Below are positions 58,250 through 64,000 of a stretch of 64,000 nucleotides of DNA, piece by piece. The stretch spans positions 124,001 to 188,000 of the forward strand of contig NC_089460.1 of assembly GCF_026210795.1 (NCBI RefSeq), given 5' to 3'. This stretch comes from Rhizophagus irregularis. Lineage: Eukaryota > Glomeromycota > Glomeromycetes > Glomerales > Glomeraceae. The notes under the pieces were generated by a model. That model searched no databases, had not been told where the DNA came from, and saw only the letters and a program-made list of their open reading frames with translations. The first letter of the stretch is position 1. Each line of letters begins with the position of its first letter. The translations under genes and the position numbers were made by a program.

Positions 58250-58620
58250 GTAAGTAGGTGAAAATATAAGTAGGATGAATAAAAAGTAGATAAAATAGGT
58301 GATTTAAAGAAATAAGTAGGTGAAATAGGTGGTATAAATAGGTAAAAATAGTGATATAAATAGGTGAAAATATAAAAAGGTAGCCAGGATTGGACCCACA
58401 GCCGGTGGGAGAGTAATGGGAGTAGCAAGAAAAAGGTGACTAGAATTGGACCCACAGCCGGTGGGAAAGCAACGGGATGGTAGCAAGAAAAAGGTAACCA
58501 GGATTGGACTCTGAGAAAAGTGAGCCAGAACTGGGATTTATATACTACTCCTGACCTGAAAAAAATTTTCAGGTCAGGTTTATCAATTAACCTGACCTGA
58601 CCTGACCCATTCAGAGCTTT
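58250..58620. repeat. 63-bp tandem repeat and a solo TAAAGCTC-family end
   Basis: About 58255-58380 holds AAGTAGGTGAAAATA-type short repeats. About 58380-58515 has three units with GGATTGGACCCACAGCCGGT. It ends with ACCTGACCTGACCTGACCCA and TTCAGAGCTTTA, the right TIR of the 59796 family. The minus-strand frame over it is a repeat artefact. Confidence 0.6.
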
Positions 58621-59795
58621 AGTAAAAGTCATTTTTCACTTATTTTGCAACTTTCTCAGTAAAATAATCTACTACTACATCTAATACTGACATAGTTGTG
58701 AAGCTGTGATGTTAAACTCTTTAAAAATGTGGATTATTTCATGCTTGCGTCAACTTTTCCTAAGCATTTTTGTCAAAAAACTGTTTCTGCTTTCTGTGTG
58801 AATTTTTGGAAATGAGATCTATAAGAAGGAGTTCTTTTTTTTTAAATTAAATAAATTAAAATATTGAAAATATTAAATATATATAATTTTTAATATACTA
58901 AATGACAATTATCAAAAAATCAACTATATTTTTTATTACTTGTTTATTACTTGGCCATTTTTTAGTAAAAGTTGCTAAAGGAAAAGTTTAAGTTTTTTTT
59001 ATTTAAGTAATATAAGATGCTTTTTAGTAGTTTAAGGATTTCAAGAAATTTTCTTTAAAATTTATTTAAATCTTTAAAATTTTCAGATTTGGTAGAGTTA
59101 CATAATTTGGAATAGTTTAGCTAATAGTTCATATCAAAAATAATTTTATTTTTATAAAACTTAACTTTTACTGAATTTCTGAAAGTTGTAATAGTTACAA
59201 ATAAAGTAGTTGAATTTTAAACTTTACATTAGTATGAAGTTTTCTTATTAGTTTTTTATTTTTAAAAGTATTATAAAGATTTTTTTGCAAAATACTAGTT
59301 AAAGTAGGAATAATCACTTGAAAAATAAACTTTTTTTTTTATTATTAGTTATTATTTAAGAATTGTAATAATAGATAGAGACTTGAAGTTTATTTTTTTT
59401 TTCCTTCAGATTTCAAAGTTTTTTAAAAGTTATAATTTTCTTTTATTTTTATTTTTATTTTTTTCTTTTTTTTTCTGAAATTTTAGCATTTTTTCTCTCA
59501 ATTGTTTTTTGAAGAACTTGAAGGTATTGGAATGTTGATTATCTAAGTTAAAGGTTTGATATAACTAACTTTTTAGATTTTGTAGATTGGTTTAATAAGA
59601 AGAGACTAATGGATTGATGCATTTTAGTTTTTAATTTTTATTAATTCAAGTTGATCAGCAATAGAACTATTAAAAGTATTTATATTAGATAATATAGTTG
59701 GATCTGATGTATTTACTTTCAAATTATATTAATTATTTATGCAGTATTCTTCAGATAAGCATATTTATTAGTAGATAAAATCCTAAACAGATTTG
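58621..59795. other. AT-rich intergenic, no gene seen
   Basis: T/A-rich sequence with no supportable coding frame or repeat unit. Confidence 0.4.
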
Positions 59796-60324
59796 TAAAG
59801 CTCCGAACGGTTCAGGCTAAACCGGAGAACCAATCCAAAACCAGCTCAAAATTCGGTTTAGTTCGGTTTGGTTCGGGTATTAGAACTGAAATACTGGCGG
59901 TTTGGTTCAGTTTAATCCGATTTTTATAAAAATGTGAAAAATCGAATAGCTGGCCATCTAGTAATCGTACAAAGTCGAGCCATATATCATTGGATTCATC
60001 TCGACGAGACGCGTCGAATGGTGGTAAGATCATGTCTCGAGCATCGATGGATCACATGTTAACCCATGCTAAATGATTTATAAATAATTGGAATTAGCAA
60101 GCTATCTATCGGTGCTAGAGATATGATCTTAGCACCATTCGACGTGTCTCATCGAGATGAATCCAATGAATATAAATTCGTTCATGTATGACCACTGGAT
60201 GGCGAATAATATCAAGTTTTGCATTTTTTGAAATTTTCAAGCGCTAAAAATTAGAAATTCCGATACATGAATTTATTCGTCGTCCAATGGTCGTACAAAT
60301 ATGAATTAGCATTCATTGGATTCG

Positions 60325-62180
60325 TCTCGATGAGACGCGTCGAATGGTGCTAAGATCATGTCTCTAGCACCGATAGATAGCTTGCTAATGCCAATTTTTT
60401 ATAAATCATTTAGCGTGAATTAACTTACGATCTATTGATGCTAGAGACATGATCTTAGCACCATTCGACTCGTCTCATCGAGACGAATCCAATGAGTCCT
60501 AATTTATATTTGTACGACCATTGGACGATGAATAAATTCATGTATCGGAATTTCTAATTTTTAACGCTCAAAATTTCAAAAAAATGCGAAACTTGATATT
60601 ATTCGTCATCCAGTGGTCGTACACGAACGAATTTATATTCATTGGATTCGTCTCACTGAGACGCGTCGAATGATGCAAAGATCATGTCTCTAGCACCGAT
60701 AGATAGCTTGCTAATTCCAATTTTTTATAAATCATTTAGCGTGAATTATCTTACGATCTATTGATGCTAGAGACATGATCTTAGCACCATTCGACTCGTC
60801 TCATCGAGACGAATCCAATGAGTCCTAATTTATATTTGTACGACCATTGGACGATGAATAAATTCATGTATCGGAATTTCTAATTTTTAACGCTCAAAAA
60901 TTTCAAAAAAATGCGAAACTTGATATTATTCGTCATCCAGTGGTCGTACACGAACGAATTTATATTCATTGGATTCGTATCACTGAGACGCGTCGAATGA
61001 TGCAAAGATCATGTCTCTAGCACCGATAGATAGCTTGCTAATTCCAATTTTTTATAAATCATTTAGCATGAATTAACTTACGATCTATTGATGCTAGAGA
61101 CATGATCTTAGTACCATTCGACTCGTCTCATCGAGACGAATCCAATGAGTCCTAATTTATATTTGTACGACCATTGGACGATGAATAAATTCATGTATCG
61201 GAATTTCTAATTTTTAACGCTCAAAAATTTCAAAAAAATGCGAAACTTGATATTATTCGTCATCCAGTGGTCATACACGAACGAATTTATATTCATTGGA
61301 TTCGTCTCACTGAGACGCGTCGAATGATGCTAAGATCATGTCTCTAGCACCGATAGATAGCTTGCTAATTCCAATTTTTTATAAATCATTTAGCGTGAAT
61401 TAACTTACGATCTATTGATGCTAGAGACATGATCTTAGCACCATTCGACTCGTCTCATCGAGACGAATCCAATGAGTCCTAATTTATATTTGTACGACCA
61501 TTGGACGATGAATAAATTCATGTATCGGAATTTCTAATTTTTAACGCTCAAAAATTTCAAAAAAATGCGAAACTTGATATTATTCGTCATCTAGTGGTCG
61601 TACACGAACGAATTTATATTCATTGGATTCGTCTCACTGAGATGCGTCGAATGATGCTAAGATCATGTCTCTAGCACCGATAGATAGCTTGCTAATTCCA
61701 ATTTTTTATAAATCATTTAGCGTGAATTAACTTACGATCTATTGATGCTAGAGACATGATCTTAGCACCATTCAACTCGTCTCATCGAGACGAATCCAAT
61801 GAGTCCTAATTTATATTTGTACGACCATTGGACGATGAATAAATTCATGTATCGGAATTTCTAATTTTTAACGCTCAAAAATTTCAAAAAAATGCGAAAC
61901 TTGATATTATTCGTCATCTAGTGGTCGTACACGAACGAATTTATATTCATTGGATTCGTCTCACTGAGATGCGTCGAATGGTGCTAAGATCATGTCTCTA
62001 GCACCGATAGATAGCTTGCTAATTCCAATTATTTATAAATAATTTAGCGTGGGTTAACATGTGATCTATCAATGCTAGAGACATGATCTTACCACCATTC
62101 GACGCGTCTCGTCGAGGAGAATCCAATGATATATGGCTCGACTTTGCACGATCACTAGATTGCCGGCTATTCGATTTTTC
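60325..62180. repeat. 327-bp satellite, about six units
   Basis: The marker TCTCACTGAGACGCGTCGAA (or close variants) begins at 60325, 60651, 60978, 61305, 61632 and 61959, a constant step of 326-327 bp. Units are almost identical. Each unit contains a long imperfect palindrome around TAGCACCGATAGATAGC and GATCTATTGATGCTAGAG. Confidence 0.92.
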
Positions 62181-62203
62181 GCATTTTTATAAAAATTGGA
62201 TTA

Positions 62204-62386
62204 GGGAGCTTACACATATTATGTAATTATTATAGGGGGGGAGGGGGGTAGTTAAAATTTTACGTTACACTTATTTAAATCATATGATTTATAAATATTA
62301 TAATTTGATTGGTTATGAAATCTAACAGGGGGGGGGGGGGTAAGGTTTATAAGAAAATGAATATTACGTGATATGTGTAACTCCCC
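62204..62386. mobile_element. PIF/Harbinger-like MITE with long G-runs, 183 bp
   Basis: The ends are GGGAGCTTACACATAT and ATATGTGTAACTCCCC. TTA flanks both sides (62201-62203 and 62387-62389). Removing it gives AAAATTGGATTAAACTGAAC, as in the uninterrupted copy near 47395-47412. It contains G7-A-G6 at about 62235-62248 and G13 at 62328-62340, very unusual in this AT-rich DNA. Confidence 0.82.
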
Positions 62387-62549
62387 TTAAACTGAACCAA
62401 ACCGCTGGTTTTTCGGTTCGGTTCTTACAGATTTCGGCTCTAATCCGAACTGTCTATAATCCGGACCAAACTGACCCATTCGGAGCTTTACAGATTTGTA
62501 TGCCATTTTACTAACAGATGAAAGAATCCTATAATAGGATTATAAGAGG

Positions 62550-63885
62550 TAAAGTTCTGAACAGGTCAGTTTGGTCCAGATTATAGACGGTTCAGATTAA
62601 AGCCAAAATTTGTAAGAACTGAACTGAAAAACTGGCGGTTCAGTTCAGTTTAATCTGATTTTTATAAAAATGCGAAAAATTGAATAGCCATTGTAATAAC
62701 TGAAAATATAATAGATAAATGACGCAGTAAATCCTGTGGCGCAGTAAGTCACATGATATGGTTACACAAGAAGAAATAGTTGGGAATACAAAGTCACGTG
62801 ACAAGTCACATGGCGGAGTAAGTGATGGATAAATAATTAGCCAATAAAATTATATTTATAGTTTAGTTTAGTGTAACGAGATAGTCATATGATAATAGAT
62901 CTTCAAATTTTATTAGAAATACTAGAAATATTAGAAATATTTTTCTTAAAAATGTATAAATACAAGTGGATTTCGATAGGAAATTCCGCAGTTCAATTTT
63001 TGGAAAATAAAAATTTTATTTCGTCTTTAATAATAAACAAACACATTCTTTTAGCCTTTTTCTTATGAGTAAAAAGTGCCACATTAATTATTTCATTTTA
63101 ATTAATGGTTTAATGAAAATATAGAGAAACTATTGTAATTTAAAATTTCGGTAAGAAATAATGTTTTGTAATTTTTGTAACTAATTTTTATTTTAAAACC
63201 AAGCATAAATATTATACGAACTCAACACGTCGGTGGCAACATACGATATTTTATTTTAATATCCTATGGGCGGTGTGTCACACCGTCCATCTAGTGATCA
63301 TACAAAGTCGAGCCATATATCATTGGATTCGTCTCGATGAGACACGTCGAATGGTGGTAAGATTATGTCTCTACCATTGATAGATCACAAGTTTAACTCA
63401 CGCTAAATGATTTATCAATAATTGGAATTAGCAAGCCATCTATCGGTGCTAGAGACATGTCTTAGCACCATTCGATGCGTCTCAGTGAGACAAATCCAAT
63501 GAATATAAATTCGTCCATATATGACCACTGGATGGCGAATAATGTCAAGTTTCGCATTTTTTTAAAATTTTCAAGCGTTAAAAATTAAAAATTCTGACAT
63601 ATGAATTTATTCACCGTTCAATGGTTATACAAATATGAATTAGGACTCATTAGATTCGTCTCGATGAGACAAGTCGAATGGTAGTGAGATCATGTCTCTA
63701 GCATTAATAGATCATAAGTTAATTCACGCTAAATGATTTATAAAAAATTGGCATTATCACGTGTTCTTACCACCATTCGACTTGTCTCATCGAGACGAAT
63801 CCAATGAGTCCTAATTCATATTTGTATGACCATTGGACGGCGAATAAATTCATGTATCGGAATTTTTAATTTTTAACGCTCAAAA
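62550..63885. mobile_element. Second TAAAGCTC-family copy, interrupted
   Basis: The left end, TAAAGTTCTGAACAGGTCAG at 62550, runs to GAAAAATTGAATAGCC (about 62693). The core resumes at about 63288 (CCATCTAGTGATCATACAAA) and continues with the usual arms to 63885, where a CATGCC MITE starts. Between lies about 594 bp of other sequence (62694-63287, with CACATGATATGG and GGGCGGTGTGTCACACCG). I could not define its ends, so it is an insertion of unknown type. Confidence 0.7.
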
Positions 63886-63889
63886 TATA

Positions 63890-64000
63890 CATGCCACCCA
63901 AATTATTTTGGACTGCCGTAATTATAAGTAAAATCCCAAATTCAATTATGGCATCCCAAATTATTTTGGCACTTTACATAGTAAATTATATATAAACCGA
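63890..64000. mobile_element. CATGCC MITE, second copy, cut by window end
   Basis: It is nearly identical to the first 111 bp of 43705-43873, again preceded by TATA (63886-63889). It is inserted in the inverted-repeat element. Confidence 0.85.

Larger units (their letters stand above)
59796..62490. mobile_element. hAT-like non-autonomous element with internal satellite, 2.7 kb
   Basis: It starts TAAAGCTCCGAACGG and ends CCATTCGGAGCTTTA. The perfect 8-bp duplication is CAGATTTG (59788-59795 and 62491-62498). Next come GGTTTGGTTCGGG-type sub-terminal repeats, and then a core of alternating inverted arms (TCTCATCGAGACGAATCCAA and TTGGATTCGTCTCGATGAGA). No transposase. The core has amplified to about six 327-bp units. 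A PIF-like MITE sits at 62204-62386. Related ends or fragments lie at 47490, 58609 and 62550. Confidence 0.9.

Noticed and set aside
58153-58632. 159-residue hydrophobic minus-strand frame
   Set aside because: It lies entirely over tandem repeats and a transposon end, and copies of the repeat are read in different frames.
62694-63287. LTR or solo element interrupting the TAAAGCTC copy
   Set aside because: No terminal repeats or clear target duplication could be recognised.

Overview
The window is fungal nuclear DNA and looks like an arbuscular-mycorrhizal (Glomeromycotina, Rhizophagus-type) genome. The reasons are very high A+T, short GT-AG introns of about 65-90 bp, one conserved eukaryotic gene with four exons, and otherwise dense nested transposons and lineage-specific repeat families. 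The genus assignment is inference. There are no bacterial operons, CRISPR arrays or rRNA genes.

Layout. 1-3102: 3' part of a BCAS3/Atg18-type WD40 gene, the only clearly conserved host gene. 3.1-9.4 kb: non-coding DNA with a hAT-type MITE, purine satellite, a first array of intron-like units, a broken C2H2 gene and tandem repeats. 9.4-11.7 kb: a broken transposase-like gene whose motif order resembles CMC/CACTA transposases. 12.8-25.3 kb: one large broken DDE-transposase-like gene interrupted by a 4.77-kb non-coding element with a 9-bp target duplication, a 120-bp fold-back MITE (3-bp duplication) and a complete 3.18-kb hAT element with TIRs and a perfect 8-bp duplication.

25.3-45 kb: tandem repeats, then two copies of an unusual minus-strand gene (Arg/Ser/His-rich N-terminus, coiled coil, Asp/Asn-rich C-terminus with a WWISSxW motif). 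They are interleaved with Tnp2-type transposase copies, so they may form a two-gene CACTA-like element. A coiled-coil gene is split by a MITE. 45-50.6 kb: a pogo-like element, inverted-repeat DNA and a minus-strand array of intron-like units. 50.6-56.4 kb: a second hAT element, then a third Tnp2 copy. 56.8-58.1 kb: two convergent intact single-exon genes of unknown function. 59.8 kb to the end: a hAT-like non-autonomous element that has amplified a 327-bp satellite internally, a PIF/Harbinger-like MITE with long G-runs, and further copies.

Almost every transposase reading frame is broken, often by TGA codons. Several insertions can be proven because removing the element plus one target duplication rejoins an open reading frame. 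The most unusual signal is four unrelated-sequence or related arrays (6.4, 12.4, 13.4-16.8 and 47.6-49.1 kb) that share one plan: a micro-exon-like block of 26-46 nt, a GTRAGT donor-like site in or beside a perfect hairpin, a T-rich tract and a TATAG acceptor-like site.
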